Below, one piece after another: positions 57,160 through 64,000 of a DNA stretch of 64,000 nucleotides; the first letter of the stretch is position 1; each line of letters begins with the position of its first letter. This DNA comes from Amycolatopsis palatopharyngis. Its GTDB lineage: Bacteria; Actinomycetota; Actinomycetes; Mycobacteriales; Pseudonocardiaceae. A model generated the notes under the pieces. That model saw nothing but the letters and a program-made list of their open reading frames with translations. It was not told the DNA's origin and ran no database searches. Where the stretch lies: NCBI RefSeq assembly GCF_003385185.1, contig NZ_PQHZ01000029.1, positions 21,929 through 85,928 on the forward strand, read 5' to 3'. Both the position numbers and the translations under genes were made by a program.

Positions 57160-60063
57160 TCAGTGCATCCGCAGTTCGGTGCGCGAGCTGAGCTTGAGCT
57201 TGCGCAGAATTCCGGCGACATGCTGCTCGACGGTCCTGCGGGAAAGGAACAGGGCGTCCGCTATCTCCCTGTTCGTCCGCCCGTCGGCCACCAGCCGAGC
57301 GACATCGCGCTCGCGGGGCGAGAGCTCGTCACCGTAGCCCCGCCTGCCCCGCCGCGACGGCTGTCCCGCACCGCCCGAACGCAACAGGTGCCGGCAGCGT
57401 GCGGCGTCTCGTGCGGCGCCGAGCGTGTCGAACGTCGCGGCGAGCCGGGCGAGGAGCGCCTCGGTCCCCGCGTCGAGACCCTGCTCGACGAGCAGCCGGG
57501 TTCGCCGTTCGGTGGCCAGCGCGGCGAGATAGGGAGCGGGGAGTTCCTCGTACGCGGCCGCTGCCTCGCCCATCAGTTCGGCGGCCCGGTCCGGCAGGGC
57601 GTCCTCCAGTGCGAGCAGTCCGCGGCAGTGGGTGAGCGCGGCCTGAGCGACAGGAGTGTCGTGTCCGGCGATGCCCGCTTCCAGGTCCTCGGCCAGGGTG
57701 CGGGCCTCGGATGCCCGGCCCGACCGGCAGAACGCCTCGACGGCGGATGGCGCCAGCGGGCCAGCCCACACCCAGACACCCTTCTTGCGCAGGATCCGCA
57801 GGGCCCGGTCGGCCTGTGCCGTCGCCTCCTGCAGGTCTCCCTTCGCCAGCTGTAGGCGGATCATCTCCGAATGGGCGGCGAGCACCACCGGGGTGACGGC
57901 GTTCTCCGGATCGTCGATGCCGGTGTGTTCGAGGTGCCCGGCCGCGCGGTCCCATTCACCGGCGGCGACCGCCAGCGAGCCGAGTACGAGGGAGAGTTCG
58001 CCGGTTATCGGCAACAGGTCGTGGTACTCCTCGAGCAGCCGCTGCGCCCGCTCGGCGAGGCCGTCCCACGATCCGGTGAGCCAGTCTACGTGTGCCTGGG
58101 TCGCGCGGGCGGTGCTCACGACAAACGGTGCTCCGCAGTCGGCCGCGAGGCGGATGCCGCTGCGGATGTAGTCGTGTGCGCGGTGGTGGTAACCGATCCA
58201 GGAGCACGAGTCGGCGATGTTGCAGTGTGCTCGGGCGAGGAACCGTTGTTCCTCCGCGGTCGTCACGCGCTCGGGTAGCCGCTCGGCCAGCCGCCATGCC
58301 GCCGGATCGCCGACATGCAATCTGGCGGCGATGCTGTTCGCCAGTAGGCCGGTGGACATCGGGCCCGGTCCCGCCTGCTCGACCATCTTGTCCACCTCGT
58401 CGAGCCAGCGCAGGTGCTCCGCCACCGGCGTGGTGCCGATGTAGGGCTGCGCGAGCACGGACATCGCTTTGGCGCGCAACTCCGGCCGATGTTCCAGCTC
58501 GTTGATCGCATGCGTGATCTCGAGCCGGCCCGCGGCGAGGCCGCCTGCCTGCCGGATGAGCAGCAGACCGAGGCTGAGCCGCACCTCTCCACGGACCACA
58601 CCGGAAAGCCGGGGGTCGGTCAGCAGCCGCTCCAACGCGGCGGTGACCTCGTGCTGGGCGAGACCGTTGAAGGCCACCCCGCTGAGCTTTCCCGCCAGTC
58701 TGTCCACATCGGGCGACGGAAGATCCGGACTTTCGAGCAATGACCGCAGGCATGCTGTCGCGGTTCCCGCGTCTCCTGCCGTGGCCGCGGCGTCGGCGGC
58801 CGACTCGGCGTAGTACACCCAGTCATTCCTGGCACCTGCCTTACGGCAGTGCTCCGCGAGCTGCACCAGTGGCAGCGGATCCTGTGCGCGGAGTGCTTCC
58901 GCGGCCCGCAGGTGGAGTCGTTCGCGGTCCGGCCCGGCCAGGGTGCGGTAGACCGCCTGCTGCGCGAGTGCGTGCCGGAAGGCGTATCGGCAGTCGGCGG
59001 GTTCCAGCAGCACGTTGGCGTGCAGTGCCTGCGCCAGGGCAACCCTGCCCCGTTCGGTGGTCAGCCCGGCCACCGTGGTGATCAGCTGGGCCGAGGCCGG
59101 TACGCCGAGCACGGCAGCGGCCTGGGTGACCCTGCGTGCGGGCAGCGAGAGCCCGGTGAGCCGCTCCAGCATCGCCTCGCGCAGCAGCGCTGGCACCTCG
59201 ACGTTGTCCAGCAGCCGTCGCGCCGTCGCGCCACTGGAGCGCACGGCGCCCTCGGGGTCACGCAGGGCACGCAGCGTTTCCTCGACGACGAACGGGATGC
59301 CGGCCGTGCGTTCGTGCAGACGCGCGGCGAATCCGGTGGAGACCAGATGGACGCCGAGAATCGCCGAGGTGAGTTTGCGGACCCCTTCCGCGTCGAGTGG
59401 CTGCAGTTCCACCGTGGCACTGACTCCGCCTGCCGCGGGCCGGTAGGCGGTTCCGAGTGCGATACCCCCGGGGACGTCCTCGCGGCGGTACGTCACGAGC
59501 TGGCTCAGCTGGGCCGGGGGCCGCGACATCAGGAAACGCAGTAGCTGACGGGATCCGTCGTCGGCCCAGTGCAGGTCCTCGATCACCAGCAGCACCGGGC
59601 CGAGCGCGGTGAGCAGTTCGCGCACAGCCCGGAACAGCCGGTGTCGATCCGCTCGCGACTCCCCGAGTGGCTCGGGCTGTTCCGGGAGGGCGTCGGCCAG
59701 CTCGGGCAGACAGGGGCGCAGGGCGCCGGCCACAGGGCTCAGCGCGGAGGAGTCGATGCGCCGTGCGTCCAGTCCGCGAAGCGCATCGAGCACGACGCCG
59801 TAGGGGAACGGTTCGCGCAGTGGCTGGCAATGACCGAGCAGCACTCGTTGTGCGGCCAGCTCGGGCTGTTCGAGCAGTTCGGTGACCAGTCGCGTCTTGC
59901 CGACCCCCGCCTCGCCCTCGACGAACACGACGGCGCCGGGACGGGTCGCGACGGAGATCAGCGTCCGCAGCTCCTCCGAACGGTCGACCAGAACGGGTGA
60001 ACTCGTGCGCACCGTGGTTCCCCACGCCAGCGACGAATCCCTGTGCGGCATCGAGCGTGTCAT
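57160..60063 (-). CDS. Large ATP-binding LuxR-family (LAL) regulator
   Basis: 967 residues. An AAA/NACHT-like ATPase is at the N-terminus with Walker A FVEGEAGVGKTRL (about 48-60) and Walker B LLVIEDLHWADD; a long helical TPR-like middle follows, and a LuxR helix-turn-helix ends the protein (SPRERDVARLVADGRTNREI, then FLSRRTVEQHVAGILRKL). LAL regulators of the MalT type are activators of secondary metabolism or secreted enzymes. ATG 60063 is used; an upstream GTG-type extension to 60108 is possible. It is divergent from a secreted subtilase, a plausible target. Confidence 0.9.
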   Translation of the reverse strand: MTRSMPHRDSSLAWGTTVRTSSPVLVDRSEELRTLISVATRPGAVVFVEGEAGVGKTRLVTELLEQPELAAQRVLLGHCQPLREPFPYGVVLDALRGLDARRIDSSALSPVAGALRPCLPELADALPEQPEPLGESRADRHRLFRAVRELLTALGPVLLVIEDLHWADDGSRQLLRFLMSRPPAQLSQLVTYRREDVPGGIALGTAYRPAAGGVSATVELQPLDAEGVRKLTSAILGVHLVSTGFAARLHERTAGIPFVVEETLRALRDPEGAVRSSGATARRLLDNVEVPALLREAMLERLTGLSLPARRVTQAAAVLGVPASAQLITTVAGLTTERGRVALAQALHANVLLEPADCRYAFRHALAQQAVYRTLAGPDRERLHLRAAEALRAQDPLPLVQLAEHCRKAGARNDWVYYAESAADAAATAGDAGTATACLRSLLESPDLPSPDVDRLAGKLSGVAFNGLAQHEVTAALERLLTDPRLSGVVRGEVRLSLGLLLIRQAGGLAAGRLEITHAINELEHRPELRAKAMSVLAQPYIGTTPVAEHLRWLDEVDKMVEQAGPGPMSTGLLANSIAARLHVGDPAAWRLAERLPERVTTAEEQRFLARAHCNIADSCSWIGYHHRAHDYIRSGIRLAADCGAPFVVSTARATQAHVDWLTGSWDGLAERAQRLLEEYHDLLPITGELSLVLGSLAVAAGEWDRAAGHLEHTGIDDPENAVTPVVLAAHSEMIRLQLAKGDLQEATAQADRALRILRKKGVWVWAGPLAPSAVEAFCRSGRASEARTLAEDLEAGIAGHDTPVAQAALTHCRGLLALEDALPDRAAELMGEAAAAYEELPAPYLAALATERRTRLLVEQGLDAGTEALLARLAATFDTLGAARDAARCRHLLRSGGAGQPSRRGRRGYGDELSPRERDVARLVADGRTNREIADALFLSRRTVEQHVAGILRKLKLSSRTELRMH

Positions 60064-60366
60064 GGTCGGCTCCCACCTCGCCGAGTCTGGATGTGTCCTG
60101 CGACACACACCTTCGAGTTTGCCGACTGTAGATGCTCGTGTCCGATTCGACTACCTGCTTTCGCAGGTCAATGCCATGCCTCGTGGCCAGATCGTGATCA
60201 TTTGTTCGAGATTAGATACGTACTCATACCTAGACAGGCCTCGGTTGTTCACCCGATGGGGAGAGCCAACAGTGAGTCGAGCGTGGCTGTGAGTTACCTG
60301 AGTTTTTCCCCTGCCGATGCCGCGCCGTGGCCGCCTGGTCACGAGGTCAGCGAAATGGAGTATCTG
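60064..60366. other. Divergent promoter region LAL regulator / subtilase
   Basis: 303 bases with no supported gene. The segment 60195-60240 is unusually rich in A+T for this genome and contains TTGTTC at about 60202, TACGTA, CATACCTAGA, and on the minus strand TATCTAATCT, so promoters for both genes probably lie there. GGAG at 60357-60360 serves ATG 60367. Confidence 0.5.
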
Positions 60367-61953
60367 ATGCGTCAACATCATCGATCCCGGCGAAGGGTCG
60401 CGGGGGCGAGCGTCCTGGCCGGCGCGACCGCGCTGGCGGCCTTCGCGGTCGCGGGTAACGCCGTGGCGCAGGAAACGGGCGAGATTCGCGGAGCAGGTGC
60501 CGAGGGCACCGTCGACGGCAGTTACATCGTGGTGTTCGAGGACAGCGACGTGCGCGCCCAGGCCGTCGAGACCAAGGCGAAGGAGCTGGCCGCGAAGTAC
60601 GACGGGCAGCTGACCTTCACCTATGACACCGCGCTACGCGGGTTCTCCGCGAAGATGAGCGAGGGCCAGGCCCTCAAGCTCGCGGCTGAACCACACGTGG
60701 CCTACGTCGAGCAGGACAAGGTCGCCACGACGATCGCGACCCAGAACAACCCCACGTGGGGCCTGGACCGCATCGACGAAGCGGACCTGCCCATGGACGA
60801 CAAGTACACCTACCCGGACAGCGCGGGCAGCGGCGTGACGGCGTACATCATCGACACCGGTGTCCGGAAGACCCACAACGAGTTCGAGGGCCGCGCGTCG
60901 GACGGCTACGACTTCATCGACCGGGACCCGGTGGCCAACGACTGCAACGGCCACGGCACGCACGTCGCGGGCACCGTGGGCAGCAAGACCTACGGTGTCG
61001 CGAAGAAGGTCGACCTCGTGGGCGTGCGTGTGCTCAACTGCCAGGGAAGTGGTCAGTACTCGCAGATCATCGCCGGGCTCGACTGGGTGGCCGAGAACGC
61101 CAAGCTGCCCGCTGTCGGCAACATGAGTCTCGGCGGCTCGGCCGACAGCTCGGTCGACGATGCGACCAGGGGAGTCATCAACGCGGGTGTGACGATGGCG
61201 GTCGCCTCCGGCAACGCCAACACGGACGCGTGCGGGACATCGCCCGCGCGCGTGGGTGAGGCCATCACCGTCAACTCGACGGACAGCAACGACTCCCGTT
61301 CGTCGTTCTCCAACTACGGCCGCTGCACGGACATCTTCGCCCCTGGCCGCAACATCACCTCCACCTGGAACGGTGGCGACTCCGACACCAACACCATCAG
61401 CGGGACCTCGATGGCGACGCCGCACGTGGCCGGTTCGGCCGCGCTGCACCTGGCGATCAACAAGAGCGACAGCCCAAGTCAGGTGGGTGACGCGCTGGTG
61501 GGTAACGCGACCAGCGGCAAGGTGACCAACCCGGGCAGCGGCTCGCCCAACGAGCTGTTGAACATGTCCTACCTGAACGACGATGGTGGTCCTGTCGAGC
61601 CGCCGACCTGTGACGGTGGCACCAACGGCGACGACGTGTCCATTCCGGACTCGGGCTCGGCGGTGACCAGCGAGCTGACGTTCGCCGACTGCACGAGCAA
61701 GGGCACGACGGGCACCTCGATCGCGGTCGCGATCAAGCACACCTACACCGGTGACCTGAAGATCGACCTGGTCGGCCCGAGTGGAACCGTGTACGAACTG
61801 AAGGCCGCTGGTGGTGAGAGTTCGGTGGACCTGACGAAGACCTACACGGTCGACACCTCCGCTGAGAACCGCACCGGGATCTGGAAGCTGCGAGTGCAGG
61901 ACGTCTACGACTACGACTCCGGAAGCATCGACAGTTTCGGCGTGACCTTCTGA
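60367..61953 (+). CDS. Secreted subtilisin-like protease with P domain
   Basis: 528 residues. Signal peptide (VAGASVLAGATALAAFAVAGNAVA), I9 inhibitor propeptide (YIVVFEDSDVRAQAVETKAK to VAYVEQDK), S8 catalytic domain with Asp163 (AYIIDTGV), His199 (GHGTHVAGT) and Ser348 (SGTSMATPH), then a C-terminal proprotein-convertase P domain (from about 410: SIPDSGSAVTSELTF, HTYTGDLKIDLVGPSG, GIWKLRVQD). ATG 60367 is chosen for GGAG six bases upstream; ATG 60355 is in frame. It is probably an exported, self-processing peptidase, divergent from the LAL regulator. Confidence 0.95.
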   Translation: MRQHHRSRRRVAGASVLAGATALAAFAVAGNAVAQETGEIRGAGAEGTVDGSYIVVFEDSDVRAQAVETKAKELAAKYDGQLTFTYDTALRGFSAKMSEGQALKLAAEPHVAYVEQDKVATTIATQNNPTWGLDRIDEADLPMDDKYTYPDSAGSGVTAYIIDTGVRKTHNEFEGRASDGYDFIDRDPVANDCNGHGTHVAGTVGSKTYGVAKKVDLVGVRVLNCQGSGQYSQIIAGLDWVAENAKLPAVGNMSLGGSADSSVDDATRGVINAGVTMAVASGNANTDACGTSPARVGEAITVNSTDSNDSRSSFSNYGRCTDIFAPGRNITSTWNGGDSDTNTISGTSMATPHVAGSAALHLAINKSDSPSQVGDALVGNATSGKVTNPGSGSPNELLNMSYLNDDGGPVEPPTCDGGTNGDDVSIPDSGSAVTSELTFADCTSKGTTGTSIAVAIKHTYTGDLKIDLVGPSGTVYELKAAGGESSVDLTKTYTVDTSAENRTGIWKLRVQDVYDYDSGSIDSFGVTF

Positions 61954-61989
61954 GTCACGCCGGTTGAGCTCCATTCCAGGAGGGGCAGT

Positions 61990-62027
61990 GTCCGCGGCGC
62001 GGAGGTCCACAGCTCCGCGCCGCGGAC
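61990..62027 (+). terminator. Hairpin terminator between the two subtilase genes
   Basis: GTCCGCGGCGCGGA (61990-62003) pairs perfectly with TCCGCGCCGCGGAC (62014-62027) around a 10-base loop, and CCGTTT follows. It is 36 bases after the first subtilase stop and 58 before the second start. Confidence 0.7.
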
Positions 62028-62085
62028 CCGTTTCCCCGTAACCGATCCCCGTCGATTCGACGGTTCTTGAAGGGAACGACCGAGC

Positions 62086-63930
62086 ATGAGAAGAACGAGA
62101 AGAGCGGTTGGTGTCGTGGGGGTGTTCTCCATGGTGCTGGCCACCGGCATCGGCGCGTCCGCCACGGCGGCGACGGCGGCCGAGGGGTCGATCGTGCAGG
62201 CGAGCCAGCATGTCCCCGGCGGCTACGTGGTGTCGCTGAAGGACGGAGTGCAGGCGACGTCGAGTCCGGATGCGGTCAAGCAGGCTGCCACAACCCTGGT
62301 GGAGAAGTACTCCGCCGAGTTGAAGTCCACGTTCACCGCGTCCATGCAAGGATTCGCGGTGCGCGGAATGAGCGCGGCAGATGCGCGCAAGCTCGCCGCG
62401 GAGCCTTCGGTGCGGACCGTGTTCGAGGACGGTACGGCGAAGATCGCCGATACCCAGACCGGTGCGACCTACGGCATCGACCGGGTGGACCAGCGGGAGC
62501 TGCCGCTGGATGAGAAGTACACCTACAACAACACGGCCGACGCGGTCACCGCCTACATCATCGACACCGGGATCCGCTACTCCCACAACGATTTCGGCGG
62601 TAGGGCGAAGAGCGGGTACGACCACGTCGACGAGGACCCGGACGCGAACGACTGCAACGGTCACGGCACGCATGTCGCGGGCACGGTCGGCGGAAAGACC
62701 TGGGGGCTGGCCAAGAACGTCAGCCTGGTCGGGGTGAAGGTGCTCGGCTGCGGGGGATCGGCGCCCGATTCCGACTCCATCGAGGGCATCGAGTGGGTCA
62801 CCAAGAACGCGGCACTGCCCGCCGTCGCCAACATGAGCCTGACCTTCGACACGCCGAACATCGGTGACGAGGCGATGGCCGGGATGATCGACGCGGGCGT
62901 CAGCACGGCAGTGGCCGCAGGAAACGCGGGTGCGGATGCCTGCAACACCGGCCCGGCGAAGATCCCCGAGGTGATCACGGTCGGCGCGACCGACGCACAG
63001 GACAACCGGGCCAGCTTCTCCAACTACGGCAGCTGCGTAGACCTGTTCGCTCCCGGCAACAACATCACCTCCGCCTCGAACGGCAGCGACAACGGCAGCA
63101 CCAACATGTCCGGTACGTCGATGGCAAGCCCGCATGCCGCCGGCGCGGTGGCTTTGTACCTGCAGGCGAACCAGAGTGCCACCCCGGCACAGGTCAGCGA
63201 GGCGCTGAACTCCAACGCCACCACCGGCGTCGTCAGGAACCCGGGCAGCGGTTCGCCGAACCGCCTGCTGTACACCGGATTCATCGGTGGCGGTGACCCA
63301 GGCGACCCGCCGGACGGTGAGTTTTCGTTGTCGGTGGTGCCGGGTTCGGTGAGTGTGGAGCCGGGTGGGTTTGTGTCGGCGACGGTGAACACGACCGCGG
63401 GTGAGGCTGGTGTTGAGGACATCGCGTTGTCGGCGTCGGGGTTGCCGTCCGGGACCGAGGCGGTGTTCCAGCCGTCGACGGTGGCGGCCGGTAAGACCGC
63501 GAAACTGACCCTGGACACCGCCACCAGCACCCCCACGGGCACCAGCACCGTGACCGTGACCGGCACCGCCGGGTCCGGCACCAACACCACCACCATCACC
63601 CTCACCGTCGGCGACGGCAACGAACAACCCCCCAGCGACATCACCCTGACCCTGTCCCCAACCAGCAGCACCGTCCAACAAGGATTCTTCGCCACCACCC
63701 GCATCACCGCCACCGGCGGCGACGGCCCCATGACCCTGACCGCCCACGGCGCCCCCGGCACCGTCCAATTCTCCCCCACCACCATCAGCAACGGCCAAAC
63801 CTCCACCGCCTACTTCTGGACCAACTTCAACACCAACCCCGGCACCTACCCCATCACCATCACCGCCACCGACACCACAGGAGCCACCGACACCGCCACC
63901 TACACCCTCACCATCACCCCCTTCGGCTAA
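62086..63930 (+). CDS. Secreted subtilisin-like protease with two C-terminal beta-sandwich repeats
   Basis: 614 residues. Signal peptide (VGVVGVFSMVLATGIGASATA), I9 propeptide (YVVSLKDGVQATSSPDAVK), S8 domain with Asp160 (AYIIDTGI), His196 (GHGTHVAGT) and Ser345 (SGTSMASPH). From about 410 there are two Ig-like wall or substrate-binding repeats (LSVVPGSVSVEPGGFVSATV and LTLSPTSSTVQQGFFATTRI). Third-base usage changes sharply inside this part: G/T-ending codons at about 63320-63505, then almost all C-ending to the stop. ATG 62086 follows GAAGGGA. It is a tandem paralogue of the first subtilase, and its 3' end is mirrored at the window edge. Confidence 0.95.
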   Translation: MRRTRRAVGVVGVFSMVLATGIGASATAATAAEGSIVQASQHVPGGYVVSLKDGVQATSSPDAVKQAATTLVEKYSAELKSTFTASMQGFAVRGMSAADARKLAAEPSVRTVFEDGTAKIADTQTGATYGIDRVDQRELPLDEKYTYNNTADAVTAYIIDTGIRYSHNDFGGRAKSGYDHVDEDPDANDCNGHGTHVAGTVGGKTWGLAKNVSLVGVKVLGCGGSAPDSDSIEGIEWVTKNAALPAVANMSLTFDTPNIGDEAMAGMIDAGVSTAVAAGNAGADACNTGPAKIPEVITVGATDAQDNRASFSNYGSCVDLFAPGNNITSASNGSDNGSTNMSGTSMASPHAAGAVALYLQANQSATPAQVSEALNSNATTGVVRNPGSGSPNRLLYTGFIGGGDPGDPPDGEFSLSVVPGSVSVEPGGFVSATVNTTAGEAGVEDIALSASGLPSGTEAVFQPSTVAAGKTAKLTLDTATSTPTGTSTVTVTGTAGSGTNTTTITLTVGDGNEQPPSDITLTLSPTSSTVQQGFFATTRITATGGDGPMTLTAHGAPGTVQFSPTTISNGQTSTAYFWTNFNTNPGTYPITITATDTTGATDTATYTLTITPFG

Positions 63931-63941
63931 CCCACCCACCA

Positions 63942-63970
63942 GGGGGTGCGGGGAACCCACCCGCACCCCC
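63942..63970. terminator. Bidirectional hairpin terminator
   Basis: GGGGGTGCGGG (63942-63952) pairs perfectly with CCCGCACCCCC (63960-63970) around GAACCCA. It is centred between two convergent stop codons and would end transcription from both sides. Confidence 0.75.
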
Positions 63971-63981
63971 CGGTCGGCGGG

Positions 63982-64000
63982 TTAGCCGTAGGGGGTGATG
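63982..64000 (-). CDS. Last codons of a convergent paralogous gene, cut by window edge
   Basis: On the minus strand the last bases read in frame Ile-Thr-Pro-Tyr-Gly-stop, TAA at 63984-63982. The plus-strand subtilase ends Ile-Thr-Pro-Phe-Gly-stop with the same codons but one base. This and the symmetric spacing indicate a convergent gene sharing at least the C-terminal repeat domain, possibly another subtilase. Only five codons are visible, so identity is inference. Confidence 0.45.

Larger units (their letters stand above)
63912..64000. repeat. 89-bp mirror-image junction at window edge
   Basis: Bases 63912-63952 and 63960-64000 are reverse complements at 37 of 41 positions around a 7-base loop. 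The left arm includes the last codons and stop of the subtilase; the right arm contains the same codons and stop on the minus strand. The two stop codons are each 11 bases from the central hairpin. The repeat reaches the last base, so it probably continues outside. Confidence 0.85.

Noticed and set aside
60634..63966. Minus-strand open frame of 1110 codons
   Set aside because: It lies opposite the two subtilase genes, whose signal peptides, propeptides and catalytic triads are intact; its Gly/Val/Arg-rich product is a high-GC shadow.

Overview
The window is a high-GC actinobacterial chromosome segment. It most resembles the order Pseudonocardiales (Amycolatopsis, Prauserella or Saccharomonospora type). 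Reasons: frequent GTG starts and ATGA/GTGA gene overlaps; a mycothione reductase, which implies mycothiol; a WhiG sigma factor; a DUF2631 and a DUF2469 protein; actinobacterial DnaA boxes; and a core gene order (amt-glnB-glnD-ffh-rpsP-khpA-rimM-trmD-rplS-lepB-rnhB-yraN-comM-dprA-xerC-whiG-rpsB-tsf-pyrH-frr-cdsA-rlmN-dxr-rip1-ispG-map) that is shared in outline with Streptomyces and Mycobacterium. No rRNA, tRNA, CRISPR array, prophage or transposase gene was seen.

Layout. 1-3271: allantoin catabolism (allantoinase cut by the left edge, allantoicase) and an aldo/keto reductase. 3320-4899 (minus): an FhuF-like Fe-S protein coupled to an rRNA-type methyltransferase. 5010-9294: GlnR-type boxes followed by amt-glnB-glnD, the nitrogen-sensing operon; the glnD start codon lies inside a 112-bp inverted-repeat element. 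9659-14009: ffh, an amidohydrolase and two tandem CPBP membrane proteases. 14195-18977: the rpsP-trmD-rplS-lepB-rnhB translation and secretion cluster. 19065-24234: a DnaA-box pair, then yraN-comM-dprA-xerC-whiG. 24253-29481: an M23 peptidase divergent from rpsB-tsf-pyrH-frr-cdsA. 29482-32202: an accessory block (palindrome, 105-bp tandem repeat, VOC protein, methyltransferase, PadR regulator) separating cdsA from rlmN.

32330-42020: rlmN, an ArsC-like protein, a TylF-like methyltransferase, a 53-residue ORF and DUF2631 on the minus strand, then dxr-rip1-ispG (non-mevalonate isoprenoid steps plus site-2 protease), an AraC-type regulator, a GNAT and map. 42107-48511: probable 3-hydroxybutyrate use (SDR, MHS-type transporter, GAF/PucR-type regulator), a 141-bp inverted-repeat element, and an FCD-GntR regulator divergent from a CynX-type transporter. 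48584-51575: mtr-cobQ. 51730-57021: secreted trypsin-like protease, GNAT, bioF, DEAD-box helicase and RIO-type kinase. 57160-64000: a large LAL regulator divergent from two secreted subtilases, with the end of a third convergent reading frame at the right edge.

Most of the window is housekeeping. The least explained material is non-coding: two short terminal-inverted-repeat elements (one supplies the glnD start), a repeated 57-61-bp palindrome, a perfect 46-bp palindrome, a 105-bp tandem repeat, a DnaA-box pair far from any visible origin, and an 89-bp mirror-image junction at the right edge suggesting an inverted duplication of the second subtilase.
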